The notes: generated by a model from the letters alone, not told the origin. A DNA stretch of 64,000 nt from Pseudomonas koreensis (GCF_012986595.1 NZ_JAAQYM010000003.1:372001-436000), one strand, 5' to 3'. Positions 19,054-30,611 are shown, counted from the stretch's first letter. Program-made: numbers and translations.

Positions 19054-19148
19054 GAAGTTGTGTTGGATCAACGGTTTGAACCATGCGCGTTGGCGTCAGC
19101 GTTTGATCGTGGCACGATGTCGGGGTTATCGACCGAGACCCCCTGACC

Positions 19149-20651
19149 ATGCCGCAATCCAAAGCCAAGAATCTGTCCCTGATCGCCGCAATCGACTTGG
19201 GCTCCAACAGCTTTCACATGGTCGTGGCCAAGGCCCAGAACGGTGAAATCCGTATTCTGGAGCGCCTCGGAGAGAAGGTTCAGCTCGCCGCCGGCATCGA
19301 CGAAGAGCGTCACCTCAACGAAGAATCCATGCAGCGCGGGCTCGATTGCCTCAAGCGCTTTGCCCAACTGATCAACGGTATGCCGCTGGGCGCCGTGCGG
19401 ATCGTCGGCACCAACGCCCTGCGCGAAGCGCGCAACCGTCTGGAATTCATCCACCGCGCCGAAGAAATCCTCGGTCATCCGGTGGAGGTCATCTCCGGCC
19501 GTGAAGAGGCGCGCCTGATCTACCTGGGTGTCTCCCACACCCTCGCCGACACCCCGGGCAAGCGCCTGGTCGCCGACATCGGCGGTGGCAGTACCGAATT
19601 CATCATTGGCCAGCGTTTTGAACCGCTGCTGCGCGAAAGCCTGCAGATGGGCTGCGTCAGCTTCACCCAGCGCTACTTCAAGGACGGCAAGATCACCCCG
19701 GCCCGTTACGCCCAAGCGTACACCGCGGCGCGGCTGGAGATCATGAGCATCGAACACGCCCTGCACCGCCTGACCTGGGATGAAGCCATCGGCTCCTCGG
19801 GCACCATCCGCGCCATCGGCCTGGCGCTGAAGGCCGGCGGGCATGGCACCGGCGAAGTGAATGCCGAAGGCCTGGCCTGGCTCAAGCGCCGCCTGTTCAA
19901 GCTCGGTGACGTCGACAAGATCGATTTCGAAGGCATCAAGCCGGACCGTCGGGCGATCTTCCCGGCGGGCCTGGCGATTCTCGAAGCGATCTTCGACGCC
20001 CTCGAACTGCAACGCATGGATCACTGCGAAGGTGCGCTGCGTGAAGGCGTGCTTTACGACCTGCTCGGTCGCCACCATCACGAAGACGTGCGCGAACGCA
20101 CCCTGACCTCGCTGATGGAGCGTTACCACGTCGACCTGGAACAAGCGGCGCGGGTCGAGCGCAAGGCGCTGCACGCCTTTGATCAGGTCGCGGCCGACTG
20201 GGAACTCGATGACGGTATCTGGCGCGAACTGCTGGGCTGGGCGGCGAAAGTCCACGAAGTCGGGCTCGACATCGCGCACTACCACTACCACAAGCACGGC
20301 GCCTACCTGATCGAACACTCGGACCTCGCCGGGTTCTCCCGCGAAGACCAGCAGATGCTCGCCTTGCTGGTGCGCGGCCACCGCCGCAACATCCCCAAGG
20401 ACAAGTTTGCCGAGTTCGGTGACGACGGCGACAAGCTGATCCGCCTGTGCGTGCTGCTGCGTTTCGCGATCCTGTTCCACCACATTCGTGGCACTCAGGC
20501 GATGCCGCAGGTGGTGCTGCACGCCAAGGGCAACACCCTCGACGTGGAATTCCCGGAAAACTGGCTGGATGAGAATCAGCTGACCCAGGCGGACTTTGGC
20601 CTTGAGGCCGATTGGCTGACGCGGGTGGGGATTGTTCTCACCGTGCACTGA
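19149..20651 (+). CDS. ppx: Exopolyphosphatase Ppx
   Basis: The 500-residue protein carries the Ppx/GppA ASKHA-fold motifs: [17 protein letters not shown] at residues 13-29, the catalytic glutamate region, [11 protein letters not shown] near 140-150, and a C-terminal HD-like helical half. Length fits Ppx. It removes terminal phosphates from polyphosphate and may also hydrolyse pppGpp. It faces ppk1, the synthase, across a shared terminator. E. coli has the two in one operon. Confidence 0.93.
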   Translation: MPQSKAKNLSLIAAIDLGSNSFHMVVAKAQNGEIRILERLGEKVQLAAGIDEERHLNEESMQRGLDCLKRFAQLINGMPLGAVRIVGTNALREARNRLEFIHRAEEILGHPVEVISGREEARLIYLGVSHTLADTPGKRLVADIGGGSTEFIIGQRFEPLLRESLQMGCVSFTQRYFKDGKITPARYAQAYTAARLEIMSIEHALHRLTWDEAIGSSGTIRAIGLALKAGGHGTGEVNAEGLAWLKRRLFKLGDVDKIDFEGIKPDRRAIFPAGLAILEAIFDALELQRMDHCEGALREGVLYDLLGRHHHEDVRERTLTSLMERYHVDLEQAARVERKALHAFDQVAADWELDDGIWRELLGWAAKVHEVGLDIAHYHYHKHGAYLIEHSDLAGFSREDQQMLALLVRGHRRNIPKDKFAEFGDDGDKLIRLCVLLRFAILFHHIRGTQAMPQVVLHAKGNTLDVEFPENWLDENQLTQADFGLEADWLTRVGIVLTVH

Positions 20652-20655
20652 TCCT

Positions 20656-20755
20656 GGTGGCGAGGGAGCTTGCTCCCGCTGGCGCGCGAAGCGGCCCTTT
20701 CTTTAAAAGCATGGGCCTGCTGCGCAGTCCAGCGGGAGCAAGCTCCCTCGCCACA
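20656..20755. repeat. REP doublet, family A
   Basis: Inverted arms GGCGAGGGAGCTTGCTCCCG and CGGGAGCAAGCTCCCTCGCC surround a spacer. It sits between the convergent ppx and ppk1, just ahead of the terminator. Confidence 0.9.
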
Positions 20756-20775
20756 AGTGTGTGAACGACAGGCAC

Positions 20776-20808
20776 AAAAAAGGCGATCCCGAGGGATCGC
20801 CTTTTTTA
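20776..20808. terminator. Bidirectional terminator between ppx and ppk1
   Basis: AGGCGATCCC (20781-20790) pairs with GGGATCGCCT (20793-20802), preceded by an A run and followed by a T run. It can end both convergent transcripts. Confidence 0.9.
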
Positions 20809-20820
20809 TTGGGCTGAAGG

Positions 20821-23046
20821 TCAGCTGCTCACCGGCAGAATCGGGCTGCCCAGGCGTTCCAGCAACGTCGCCTGCGCACTGCGCGGGTTCTGGTTACCGG
20901 TTGGCGTGTTGCGGATGTAACGGCCATCCGACTGCAGGCTCCAGCTGTGGGTATTGTCGGTCAGGTACAGCTCCAGCTCTTTCTTCACGCGGGTCAGCAG
21001 TTTTTTGCCTTCCACCGGGAAGCAAGTCTCGACACGCTTGTCGAGGTTGCGCTCCATCCAGTCGGCACTGGAGAGGAACATCTGCTCCTCGCCGCCGTTG
21101 AGGAAGTAGAACACCCGGGTGTGCTCGAGGAAGCGGCCGATGATCGAGCGCACATGGATGTTGTGCGAAACCCCGGCAATGCCCGGACGCAGGCAACACA
21201 TGCCGCGCACCACCAGATCGATGCGCACGCCAGACTGGCTGGCCTTGTACAACGCGCGGATGATCTTCGGATCGGTCAGCGAGTTGAACTTGGCGATGAT
21301 GTGCGCCGGTTTGCCGTCGAGGGCGAACTGGGTTTCCCGGGCAATCATGTCGAGCATGCCCTTCTTCAAGGTGAACGGCGCATGCAGCAGCTTTTTCATG
21401 CGCAGGGTTTTACCCATGCCGATCAACTGGCTGAACAGTTTGCCGACGTCTTCGCACAACGCGTCATCCGAGGTCAGCAAACTGTAGTCGGTGTACAGAC
21501 GGGCGTTGCCGGCGTGGTAGTTACCGGTGCCGAGGTGCGCGTAACGCACAATCTCGCCGGCCTCGCGCCGCAGGATCAGCATCATCTTGGCGTGCGTCTT
21601 GAAGCCGACCACACCGTAGATCACCACCGCACCGGCCGCTTGCAGACGGCTGGCCAGTTGCAGGTTGGACTCTTCGTCAAAGCGTGCGCGCAGTTCGATG
21701 ACTGCGGTCACTTCCTTGCCGTTACGCGCGGCGTCCACCAGCGCATCGACGATTTCCGAGTTGGCGCCGGAGCGGTACAGGGTCTGGCGTACGGCCAACA
21801 CATGCGGGTCTTTCGCCGCTTGGCGCAGCAGGTCGACCACCGGGGTGAACGACTCGAACGGGTGTAAAAGCAGGATGTCCTGCTTGCTGACGACGCTGAA
21901 AATGTTCTCGCTGTTCTGCAGCAGTTTCGGGATCTGCGGGGTGAACGGCGTGTATTGCAGCTCCGGGTGACTGTCCAGACCGGTGATGCTGAACAGACGG
22001 GTCAGGTTGACCGGGCCGTTGACCTGATACAGCTCGGTCTCGCTCAGGTTGAACTGCTTGAGCAGATAGTCCGAGAGATGTTTCGGGCAGGTGTCGGCGA
22101 CTTCCAGGCGTACCGCATCACCGTAACGCCGCGAGAACAGCTCGCCACGCAGGGCGCGCGCCAGGTCTTCGACGTCTTCGGAATCGAGCGCCAGGTCGGC
22201 GTTTCGGGTCAGGCGGAACTGGTAGCAGCCCTTGACCTTCATGCCCTGGAACAGGTCATCGGCATGGGCGTGGATCATCGACGACAGGAACACATAGTTG
22301 TCGCCGGTGCCGCCGACTTCTTCCGGTACCTTGATGATTCGCGGCAGCAGGCGCGGTGCCGGGATGATCGCCAGACCGGAATCGCGACCGAAGGCGTCGA
22401 TGCCTTCCAGTTCGACGATGAAGTTCAGGCTCTTGTTCACCAGCAACGGGAACGGGTGCGTCGGGTCGAGGCCGATCGGGGTGATGATCGGTGCGATCTC
22501 GTCGCGGAAATAACGGCGCACCCAGGTTTTGATCTTGGTCGTCCAGTGGCGGCGACGGATGAAGCGCACCTGGTGCTTTTCCAGCTCCGGCAACAGGATG
22601 TCGTTGAGGATCGCGTACTGGCGGTCAACGTGACCGTGCACCAGCTCGCTGATCCGTGCCAGCGCCTGATGCGGTTGCAGACCGTCGGCACCGGCCTGTT
22701 CACGGGCGAAGGTGATCTGCTTTTTCAGGCCGGCGACACGGATTTCAAAGAATTCGTCGAGGTTGCTGGAGAAGATCAGCAGGAACTTCAGCCGCTCCAG
22801 CAACGGATAGGACTCGTCCAGCGCCTGTTCCAGCACGCGGATGTTGAACTGCAGTTGCGAAAGCTCGCGGTGGATGTACAGGCTGCTGTCATCCAGGCCC
22901 GGGATCGCAATCACCGGCGCCGCCGCGACGGCTTCGGTGACCGGCGCGGGTGGCGCAGGCTCGAGTTCCGGCGGGGTTTCGGTGATTTGCTCCACCACCG
23001 GCTGAGCTTCTTTTACTGCAACTTCTGTGAGTCCTTCGGTATTCAT
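20821..23046 (-). CDS. ppk1: Polyphosphate kinase 1
   Basis: The 741-residue enzyme has the four-domain PPK1 architecture. The N domain begins at [22 protein letters not shown], the [11 protein letters not shown] region is in the head domain, and the C domains include the catalytic histidine block [18 protein letters not shown]. It makes polyphosphate from ATP. About 45 acidic, proline-rich residues precede the conserved core. The ATG is preceded by AGGAA. It lies 18 bp after hemB and is probably cotranscribed with it, an arrangement I remember from PAO1. Confidence 0.97.
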   Translation of the reverse strand: MNTEGLTEVAVKEAQPVVEQITETPPELEPAPPAPVTEAVAAAPVIAIPGLDDSSLYIHRELSQLQFNIRVLEQALDESYPLLERLKFLLIFSSNLDEFFEIRVAGLKKQITFAREQAGADGLQPHQALARISELVHGHVDRQYAILNDILLPELEKHQVRFIRRRHWTTKIKTWVRRYFRDEIAPIITPIGLDPTHPFPLLVNKSLNFIVELEGIDAFGRDSGLAIIPAPRLLPRIIKVPEEVGGTGDNYVFLSSMIHAHADDLFQGMKVKGCYQFRLTRNADLALDSEDVEDLARALRGELFSRRYGDAVRLEVADTCPKHLSDYLLKQFNLSETELYQVNGPVNLTRLFSITGLDSHPELQYTPFTPQIPKLLQNSENIFSVVSKQDILLLHPFESFTPVVDLLRQAAKDPHVLAVRQTLYRSGANSEIVDALVDAARNGKEVTAVIELRARFDEESNLQLASRLQAAGAVVIYGVVGFKTHAKMMLILRREAGEIVRYAHLGTGNYHAGNARLYTDYSLLTSDDALCEDVGKLFSQLIGMGKTLRMKKLLHAPFTLKKGMLDMIARETQFALDGKPAHIIAKFNSLTDPKIIRALYKASQSGVRIDLVVRGMCCLRPGIAGVSHNIHVRSIIGRFLEHTRVFYFLNGGEEQMFLSSADWMERNLDKRVETCFPVEGKKLLTRVKKELELYLTDNTHSWSLQSDGRYIRNTPTGNQNPRSAQATLLERLGSPILPVSS

Positions 23047-23064
23047 CGAATGTTCCTGGGAGGG

Positions 23065-24204
<1,140 letters not shown>

Positions 24205-24285
24205 TCACGTCGAGACACATTTCGACACTTTCCTGAATGTGTACGAAGGGTTAGGCTGCGCGTTCATTTCGCCAGCACCCAGACA

Positions 24286-24936
24286 ATGCTCCAACAATTT
24301 CTGCATGACTTCGGCTACTTTGCCTTGTTCCTCGGCACGTTCTTCGAAGGCGAAACCATCCTGGTGCTCGCAGGCTTCCTCGCGTTCCGTGGATACATGG
24401 ACATCAACCTGGTGGTGGTCGTGGCGTTCTTCGGCAGCTATGCCGGCGATCAGCTGTGGTATTTCCTGGGGCGCAAGCACGGGCGCAAATTACTGGCGCG
24501 CAAGCCGCGCTGGCAGATGATGGGCGACCGCGCGCTGGAACACATCCGCAAGCACCCGGACATCTGGGTCCTGAGCTTCCGCTTCGTGTATGGCCTGCGC
24601 ACGGTGATGCCGGTGGCAATCGGCCTGTCAGGTTATCCGCCGGGACGTTATCTGCTGCTCAACGGCATCGGCGCGGCGATCTGGGCCACCGCCCTGGCAG
24701 CGGCCGCCTACCACTTCGGCGCGGTGCTCGAAGGCATGCTCGGCAGCATCAAGAAATACGAGTTGTGGGTCCTCGGCGCGCTGCTGGTGCTGGGTGTCGG
24801 CCTGTGGCTGCGTCGCCGCTTCAAGAACGCCCGCCTGGCCAGGCAGGTGTACGCCGACGAGCAAGCCGCAAAAGCCGCCGATCGGCTTCAAGCAGAACAG
24901 GCCAGCCTCGCCGAACCTAAGAAGCCAGCCGAGTGA
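24286..24936 (+). CDS. DedA-family inner-membrane protein
   Basis: A 216-residue protein with DedA (VTT/SNARE-associated) motifs: FFEGETILVLAGFLA, GSYAGDQLWYFLGRKHGRK and the conserved RFVYGLRTVMPVAIGLSGYP. It has re-entrant-type hydrophobic segments and a basic C-terminal tail rich in Ala and Lys. Family members act in undecaprenyl phosphate or phospholipid flipping and membrane energy maintenance; the individual role is unknown. The last 20 bp overlap the convergent hydroxylase gene. Confidence 0.85.
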   Translation: MLQQFLHDFGYFALFLGTFFEGETILVLAGFLAFRGYMDINLVVVVAFFGSYAGDQLWYFLGRKHGRKLLARKPRWQMMGDRALEHIRKHPDIWVLSFRFVYGLRTVMPVAIGLSGYPPGRYLLLNGIGAAIWATALAAAAYHFGAVLEGMLGSIKKYELWVLGALLVLGVGLWLRRRFKNARLARQVYADEQAAKAADRLQAEQASLAEPKKPAE

Positions 24937-26152
24937 CGCGCTGGCGACAGCCATACAGCGCGATGCCGCTGAGCAGGCTGTAACCGAGCAGGCCAGCCCA
25001 GACCAACGGGCTGGCCGGCCATAGCCCGAGCAGTGGCGCCAGCCCTGCCAGCGGCAAAGTCGACGCCAGTCGCAGCAGCTCCACCTTCAGCGCCCACGGG
25101 CGATTTTCCAGGGCCACGCCCAACGCAAACAACCCCCACGCCACGGCGCCCCAGCCCAACAGCAGCGCTGCGACCGGCAAATGTGGCGCCTGTCCCATCA
25201 AGTAACTGCCCAACGCGATATAGACACAGAACTGCAACGCCACGTAGCCCTTTTGACGGCTATCGAGTGGCACCTCGAACTTGCGAAAACGGCTCAGGTC
25301 CGGCTTGTTCAGCGGGTACTTCAGCGCCACGTCTGACGGGCGCCAACCGGTGCGCATGAACCAGATCCGCAGCTTGTCCCACGTACGCTCGGCGCGGCGC
25401 GCGTCGTCCCATAACTGCGCATAAAACTGCACGTTGGCCCACAGCGGATTCCAGCTCGCCAGCGGCGTGGTCACGCCGAAAATCACCGGTTCGTTGTCGT
25501 CCTCTTCCTGGAACGTGCCGAACAGCCGATCCCAAAGAATGAACACCCCGCCGTAGTTGCGATCCATGTAGAGAGCGTTCTGTGCATGGTGAGCCCGATG
25601 ATTGGATGGCGTGACGAAGAACCACTCGAACCCGCCGAGCTTGGGAATGTGCCGGGTATGGACCCAGAACTGATACAGCAGATTCATCGCCGCGACGCTG
25701 ACGAACACCAGCAGTGGCACCCCGAGCACGGCCATCGGCAGGTAGAAGATCCAGCCCAGCAAGAACCCGGTACTGGTCTGGCGCAACGCAGTGGAGAGGT
25801 TGTACTCCTCGCTCTGGTGATGCACCGAATGCGCGGCCCAGAGAATGTTGCGCTCGTGGCCCAGGCGGTGCAGCCAGTAGTAACAGAAGTCGTAGAACAC
25901 AAAGGCCAACACCCAGACCCAGGCGCTGTCCACTGGCAGCCTGAGCAGCGCCAGATGTTCGAGGGCAAACGCGTATGTCAGCAGCCCCACACCCTTGGTC
26001 AGCAGCCCGGTGGTGGTCGACAACACCCCGGCGCTGAGGCTGTTCACCGAGTCGGCGAGGCGATAGTGGCTGACTCCGCGCCAGCGGTCGGCAAGCAGTT
26101 CGGCAGCGATCAGCACGAAGAAAAACGGCACTGCATACAGAATGAAGTCCAT
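24917..26152 (-). CDS. Fatty acid hydroxylase/sterol desaturase family membrane protein
   Basis: The ATG at 26152 (MDFILYAVPFFFVLIAAE) gives 411 residues and opens into a membrane helix. The di-iron histidine clusters are visible: HRLGH, HSVHH and NHRAHH, with a further hydrophobic C-terminal region of about 120 residues. The family hydroxylates or desaturates lipids. Which lipid is unclear, since sterols are not made by Pseudomonas. It overlaps dedA tail to tail. Confidence 0.82.
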   Translation of the reverse strand: MDFILYAVPFFFVLIAAELLADRWRGVSHYRLADSVNSLSAGVLSTTTGLLTKGVGLLTYAFALEHLALLRLPVDSAWVWVLAFVFYDFCYYWLHRLGHERNILWAAHSVHHQSEEYNLSTALRQTSTGFLLGWIFYLPMAVLGVPLLVFVSVAAMNLLYQFWVHTRHIPKLGGFEWFFVTPSNHRAHHAQNALYMDRNYGGVFILWDRLFGTFQEEDDNEPVIFGVTTPLASWNPLWANVQFYAQLWDDARRAERTWDKLRIWFMRTGWRPSDVALKYPLNKPDLSRFRKFEVPLDSRQKGYVALQFCVYIALGSYLMGQAPHLPVAALLLGWGAVAWGLFALGVALENRPWALKVELLRLASTLPLAGLAPLLGLWPASPLVWAGLLGYSLLSGIALYGCRQRVTRLAS

Positions 26153-26266
26153 GGCGCGCCCCGGTCGGATTCTATGGACAGATCCTAGGTGTAGCCGCCC
26201 AATCACCCTATGGCAACGCGCGACAAATTAGTGGACATTTAGCGCCATGAAACTGGAGAGAAACCC

Positions 26267-26935
26267 ATGAGCAAAAAAGTTGCAGTGATCCTGTCCGGCA
26301 GCGGCGTGTACGACGGCGCCGAGATCCATGAGAGCGTCATCACCCTGCTGCGCCTGGATCAACGCGGCGCGCAAGTGCAGTGCTTCGCCCCAAACGTCGC
26401 GCAATTGCATGTGATCAATCACCTGACCGGTGAAGAAATGCCCGAGACGCGCAACGTCCTGGTGGAGTCGGCACGCATTGCCCGCGGCAACATCAAGGAC
26501 ATCCGCGAAGCCGACGTCGAAGACTTCGACGCACTGATCGTACCCGGCGGCTTCGGCGCGGCGAAAAACCTGTCGAACTTCGCCGTCGAAGGCGCCAACT
26601 GCACGGTGCAGCCCGAAGTGCTGGCCCTGGCCGAAGCGTTTGCCGAAGCGGGCAAACCCGTGGGCCTGATGTGCATCTCGCCGGCGCTGGCAGCAAAAAT
26701 CTACGGCCCGGGCGTGACCTGCACCATCGGCAATGACGCCGATACCGCGACCGCCATGAACAAGATGGGCGCCACCCACGAAGACTGCGCAGTGAGCGAC
26801 ATCATCGAAGACAAGGCACGCAAACTGGTGACCACCCCGGCGTACATGCTGGCGCAGAACATCAGTGAGGCGGCGTCGGGGATCAACAAACTGGTCGACC
26901 GCGTGCTCGAACTGACCCACGAGAACGATGCCTGA
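26267..26935 (+). CDS. elbB: Isoprenoid biosynthesis glyoxalase ElbB
   Basis: The 222-residue DJ-1/PfpI-superfamily protein starts at MSKKVAVILSGSGVYDGAEI. The nucleophile-elbow cysteine is in GLMCISPAL and the conserved glutamate in GAEIHESVI. ElbB is linked to isoprenoid metabolism in E. coli and has weak glyoxalase III activity. The ATG is preceded by GAGAGAAACCC. It appears monocistronic and ends at a REP doublet. Confidence 0.88.
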   Translation: MSKKVAVILSGSGVYDGAEIHESVITLLRLDQRGAQVQCFAPNVAQLHVINHLTGEEMPETRNVLVESARIARGNIKDIREADVEDFDALIVPGGFGAAKNLSNFAVEGANCTVQPEVLALAEAFAEAGKPVGLMCISPALAAKIYGPGVTCTIGNDADTATAMNKMGATHEDCAVSDIIEDKARKLVTTPAYMLAQNISEAASGINKLVDRVLELTHENDA

Positions 26936-26955
26936 CCTTAATTGCTAAACCCGTT

Positions 26956-27062
26956 ATGGTGAGGGGATTTATCCCCGATGGCCTGCGCAGCAGGCCCCCA
27001 TCTTTTCAAGATCAAGAGGGGCCCGCTTCGCGAGCCATCGGGGATAAATCCCCTCGCCACAG
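26956..27062. repeat. REP doublet, family B
   Basis: Arms GGTGAGGGGATTTATCCCCG and CGGGGATAAATCCCCTCGCC are inverted about a spacer. It lies between the convergent elbB and DUF188 genes. Confidence 0.9.
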
Positions 27063-27077
27063 GGTGATAGGGTTGAA

Positions 27078-27533
27078 TCAGGGCTGGCGGGCCAGGCGCG
27101 TCAGGATGCGGTCCAGCGCATTGGCAAACGCCTGCTTCTCACGCTCGCCGAACGGCGCCGGGCCGCCGCTGATCTGGCCCTGTTCGCGCAGGTCGGTGAA
27201 CAGGTTGCGCACGGCCAGGCGCTCGCCCATGTTCTGCGCGTCGAATTCCTTGCCCCGCGGGTCCAGCGCCGCCACGCCCTTCTTCACCAGACGATCGGCC
27301 AGCGGAATATCGCTGCAGATCACCAGCTCACCAGGCACCGCGTGCTCGACCAGATAATCGTCCGCCGCATCCGGACCGCTGGGCACCACGATCAGTTTGA
27401 CGATGGCCAGCCCCGGCTTGGTCTGCGGCTGGCCTGCCACCAGCACCACCTCGAACTTGCGCTTGAGGGCGAACTTCACCACCAGATCCTTGGCGGCCCG
27501 AGGGCAGGCGTCGGCATCGATCCATACACGCAT
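27078..27533 (-). CDS. YaiI/YqxD family protein (DUF188)
   Basis: The 151-residue protein begins MRVWIDADACPRAAKD, with the aspartate-rich motif of this PIN-like family, and contains VICSDIPLADRLVKKG and FDAQNMGERLAVRN. It is probably a nuclease-like protein; no activity is established for the family as far as I know. It is bounded by a family B doublet at its 3' end and a family D doublet upstream. Confidence 0.82.
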   Translation of the reverse strand: MRVWIDADACPRAAKDLVVKFALKRKFEVVLVAGQPQTKPGLAIVKLIVVPSGPDAADDYLVEHAVPGELVICSDIPLADRLVKKGVAALDPRGKEFDAQNMGERLAVRNLFTDLREQGQISGGPAPFGEREKQAFANALDRILTRLARQP

Positions 27534-27553
27534 CTTGATAACCTCTTAAAAGC

Positions 27554-27630
27554 AAAAGATCGCAGCCTTCGGCAGCTCCTACAGGTATATAACGCACCCC
27601 TGTAGGAGCTGCCGAAGGCTGCGATCTTTT
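27554..27630. repeat. REP-like inverted repeat, family D, with long arms
   Basis: Arms of about 32 bp (27554-27585 and 27599-27630) are almost perfect complements around a spacer of about 13 bp. The core is CAGCCTTCGGCAGCTCCTAC. It lies between the start of the DUF188 gene and the end of the FTR1 gene, both on the minus strand, and could form a strong hairpin at the 3' end of the FTR1 transcript. Confidence 0.9.
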
Positions 27631-27643
27631 AACGATAACTCGA

Positions 27644-29542
27644 TCAGGCAGCCGTCACCCGCTTTCTCTCGGCCATCCGGCTACGCCCGTACAACACGAC
27701 AATCGCAACAATCGCCAGCGCCTGCGCCATCAGCGAATAGGCGTCGGCATGAATCCCCAGCCAGTCGAAGTCGAAGAACGGCACCGGCCGCGTGCCGAAG
27801 ATCCCGGCTTCCTGCAACGCCTTCACGCCATGGCCGGCGAACACCACCGACAACGCACACAGCAGCCCGGCGTTGATGCTGAAGAACAGCGCCAGCGGCA
27901 GCTTCGCCGAGCCGCGCAGGATCACCCAGGCCAGACCGACCAGCAGCACCAGCGCCGTGGCGCCACCGGCCAGCACCGCGTCATGCCCGGCCGGGCCTGC
28001 CTGCAGCCACAGGGTTTCGTAGAACAGGATCACTTCGAACAGCTCGCGGTACACCGAGAAGAAGGCGAGGATCGCGAAACCGAAGCGCCCGCCGCCGCCC
28101 ACCAGACTCTGCTTGATGTAGTCCTGCCAGGCCGCCGCGTGACGCCGGTCGTGCATCCACACCCCAAGCCACAGCACCATGACACTGGCAAACAGCGCTG
28201 TCGCGCCTTCGAGCAGTTCACGCTGCGAGCCGCTCACATCGATCACATACGCCGCCAGCGCCCAGGTGCCGAGACCGGCCAACAACGCCAGCCCCCAACC
28301 GATGTTGACGCTGCGCACCGCCGACTGCTGGCCAGTGTTGCGCAGGAAGGCGAGGATCGCCGCCAGCACCAGAATCGCTTCGAGGCCTTCGCGCAGCAGA
28401 ATCAGCAGCCCGGAAATGAAGCTCAGCGACCAGCTCAGGCCATCGCTGCCGAGCAATTCGGCGGACGCTTTCAATTTGTCCTTGGCCGCGTCCAGACGCT
28501 GCTCGGCCTGCGCCACTGGCAAGCCGTCCTGCAGCGATTGACGGTAGGCCATCAGTGATTTTTCGGTGTCCTTGCGCACGTTGGCATCGACGTTATCCAG
28601 CGAGCTTTCGACCAGTTCGAAACCTTCCAGATACGCCGCTACCGACAGGTCGTAGGCCTGATCGCGATCACCGGCACGGTACGCGGCCAGGCTCTTGTCC
28701 AGCGTGGCGGCGGTGTAGTCGAGCAACTGCGCCGGGCCGCGCTTGACCTGCGGCGGCTGCGCGCGCTGGGCGCGGAAGGTGGCGGCGGTTTGCGCACCTT
28801 CGGCGGCCTGCACTTCGGCCGGGGTCTGGCGGGCCAGATCGGCGATGTTGTAGGTCTTGTCGGACTTGGCCGCTGCCGGGTCGGCACTGAAACCGGCAAT
28901 GTAGGTCGCCAGATCCCAGCGCTGACGGTCGTCCAGTTGATCGGCGAAGGCCGGCATGTCGGTGCCCTCGACGCCTTGGCCGAGGGTGCTGTAGATCGCG
29001 TACAGGCTCAGATGGTCCATCCGTGCGGCATCGCGCAGGTTGGCCGGTGGCGGCATCAAGCCAACACCCGCCGGGCCGTCACCGGCACCGGTGGCACCGT
29101 GGCACACCGAGCAGTTTTGCGCGTACAGCGGCGCGCCACGGGTCGGATCGGGGGGGATGATCGGGGCCTGGCTGACCTCGTAGGCCACCGCCAGTTTCGC
29201 CCCCAGTTGCCGGGCCTGACGGGCGACGTCGGCACCGTCCTGCCTGGCGGTGATCGCGGCATGCAGCGCACTGACGCCCTGCTCCAGCGCAGCCTTGTCC
29301 GGCTTCGCTGGCAGGCTTGCGATCAGCCCTTGCAGCACTTGGGTGAATTCCAGTTGCTCGCGGTATTCGCCGTCGTCGACGACCTTGCCTGACGCCACGG
29401 TCGGCGGGTAGTCGGCACTGATGTAATCGAGCAGGTGCAGCGCCTGCGGGGCGCCTTCCACGGTGTCGGCGAGCAGATTGGCGCTGCACAGGGCAAACAA
29501 CGGGAACACCAGCCAAGCCAGCAATCGGGACGAGGCAGTCAT
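27644..29542 (-). CDS. Cytochrome c-FTR1 fusion iron permease
   Basis: A 632-residue protein with a signal peptide (cleavage near residue 25). A periplasmic region carries one c-type haem site, CSVCH at residues 144-148, with a likely axial methionine in GTDMPAF. A helical linker follows, then a C-terminal FTR1-type permease of about seven helices with the iron-binding motifs REGLE (384-388), RELLE (441-445) and RELFE (499-503). It probably imports iron with an electron-transfer step carried by its own haem domain. It stands alone, without the EfeO/EfeB partners. A LysR gene lies 84 bp upstream on the same strand. Confidence 0.88.
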   Translation of the reverse strand: MTASSRLLAWLVFPLFALCSANLLADTVEGAPQALHLLDYISADYPPTVASGKVVDDGEYREQLEFTQVLQGLIASLPAKPDKAALEQGVSALHAAITARQDGADVARQARQLGAKLAVAYEVSQAPIIPPDPTRGAPLYAQNCSVCHGATGAGDGPAGVGLMPPPANLRDAARMDHLSLYAIYSTLGQGVEGTDMPAFADQLDDRQRWDLATYIAGFSADPAAAKSDKTYNIADLARQTPAEVQAAEGAQTAATFRAQRAQPPQVKRGPAQLLDYTAATLDKSLAAYRAGDRDQAYDLSVAAYLEGFELVESSLDNVDANVRKDTEKSLMAYRQSLQDGLPVAQAEQRLDAAKDKLKASAELLGSDGLSWSLSFISGLLILLREGLEAILVLAAILAFLRNTGQQSAVRSVNIGWGLALLAGLGTWALAAYVIDVSGSQRELLEGATALFASVMVLWLGVWMHDRRHAAAWQDYIKQSLVGGGGRFGFAILAFFSVYRELFEVILFYETLWLQAGPAGHDAVLAGGATALVLLVGLAWVILRGSAKLPLALFFSINAGLLCALSVVFAGHGVKALQEAGIFGTRPVPFFDFDWLGIHADAYSLMAQALAIVAIVVLYGRSRMAERKRVTAA

Positions 29543-29626
29543 GAATGAGTCTCAAATGGAAATGCGAAGTTACATATTGTTCACTTCGAACGCCTTTCGC
29601 TCAAGCTTTGTCGACGTAGAACCGCT

Positions 29627-30526
29627 TTAGCGCAGTGGCGCCGACGCTTGGCGATAATGTTCGAGCATGAATTCGACAAAGACCCGAACCTTGAGCGCCA
29701 CATTCCGGGCGTGCGGATAAAGCGCGTAATAGTGCCGTTGACCGAGGCTGCAGTTGGGCAGGATCTGCACCAGCCGGCCACTCAGCAGATCGTCCTGCAC
29801 CGTGGCCCGGGTGAACGCGGCAATGCCGACCCCGGCCAGCGCCGCCGCGTGCAGCGAACTGATCGAATCCGCCTTGAACCGACCTTGTGCCGATACCGGC
29901 GTCGTCACCCCGCGCGCATCGGTCAGCACCCAGCTGCTGCCTCCGGCAAACGCCAGCAACTGATGCTCGACAAGCTCGCGCACCTGACGCACCAGGCCAT
30001 TGCGGGCGACGTAGGCCGGCGACGCCACCAGCAACAGGTCCGAGACGGTCAGCAGGCGCGCGACCAATGACGAATCGGCCAATGGCCCGCAGATGCGCAA
30101 GGCCACGTCGAAACCCTCGGCGATCAGGTCGACGAAGCGGTCGTCGCAGGACAGGTCCACCTCGATCTCGGGATAGCGCTGTTGAAACGCCGGCAGCCAG
30201 CTCGCCAGCTCCAGCGTACCGATCACCATCGGCGCGCTGATGCGCAGCACACCGCTGGGGCTTTCGTGAGCCTGCCCCACTGCCAGCGCGGCTTGATCAA
30301 GACGTTCGAGAATATCCACGCACGCCGCGTAATACTGCTGCCCCGCCGTGGTCAGGCTGAAACGGCGGGTGTTGCGGTTGATCAGGCGTGTGCTGAGTTC
30401 GCTTTCCAGTTGCTGCAACTGCCGGGAGATGGTCGAGTGGGTGGTGTCGAGTCGCTCGGCAGCGGCGCTGAATCCGCGACACTCGACGATGCAGCGAAAG
30501 GCGCGCATGGCTTGCAGTTGATTCAT
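29627..30526 (-). CDS. LysR-family transcriptional regulator
   Basis: The ATG at 30526 (MNQLQAMRAFRCIVECRGFS) places the winged helix at the N-terminus as usual; 299 residues. The helix-turn-helix reads FSAAAERLDTTHSTISRQLQQLE. The effector domain (GVLRISAPMVIGTLE onward) resembles the CrgA/AaeR branch. It is divergent from the lipoprotein cluster starting at 30655 and upstream of the FTR1 gene, so either could be a target; nothing in the sequence decides. Confidence 0.88.
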   Translation of the reverse strand: MNQLQAMRAFRCIVECRGFSAAAERLDTTHSTISRQLQQLESELSTRLINRNTRRFSLTTAGQQYYAACVDILERLDQAALAVGQAHESPSGVLRISAPMVIGTLELASWLPAFQQRYPEIEVDLSCDDRFVDLIAEGFDVALRICGPLADSSLVARLLTVSDLLLVASPAYVARNGLVRQVRELVEHQLLAFAGGSSWVLTDARGVTTPVSAQGRFKADSISSLHAAALAGVGIAAFTRATVQDDLLSGRLVQILPNCSLGQRHYYALYPHARNVALKVRVFVEFMLEHYRQASAPLR

Positions 30527-30605
30527 CGAGAGTCCCCGACTTGTTGATCGCTGAGCGCGCAAGCCTAGCGTAATGCCTACCCACCCGGCAGCAGCAAAGC
30601 GCCCC

Positions 30606-30611
30606 TATAAT
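30606..30611 (+). promoter_or_regulatory. -10 element of the lipoprotein cluster
   Basis: A perfect TATAAT lies 43 bp before the ATG at 30655. It overlaps an upstream ATG (30610), which makes that ATG unlikely as start. No good -35 is visible. Confidence 0.4.

Noticed and set aside
29543..29626. A Fur box upstream of the FTR1 gene
   Set aside because: I looked for the 19-bp inverted GATAAT pattern and found only weak A/T-rich similarity.
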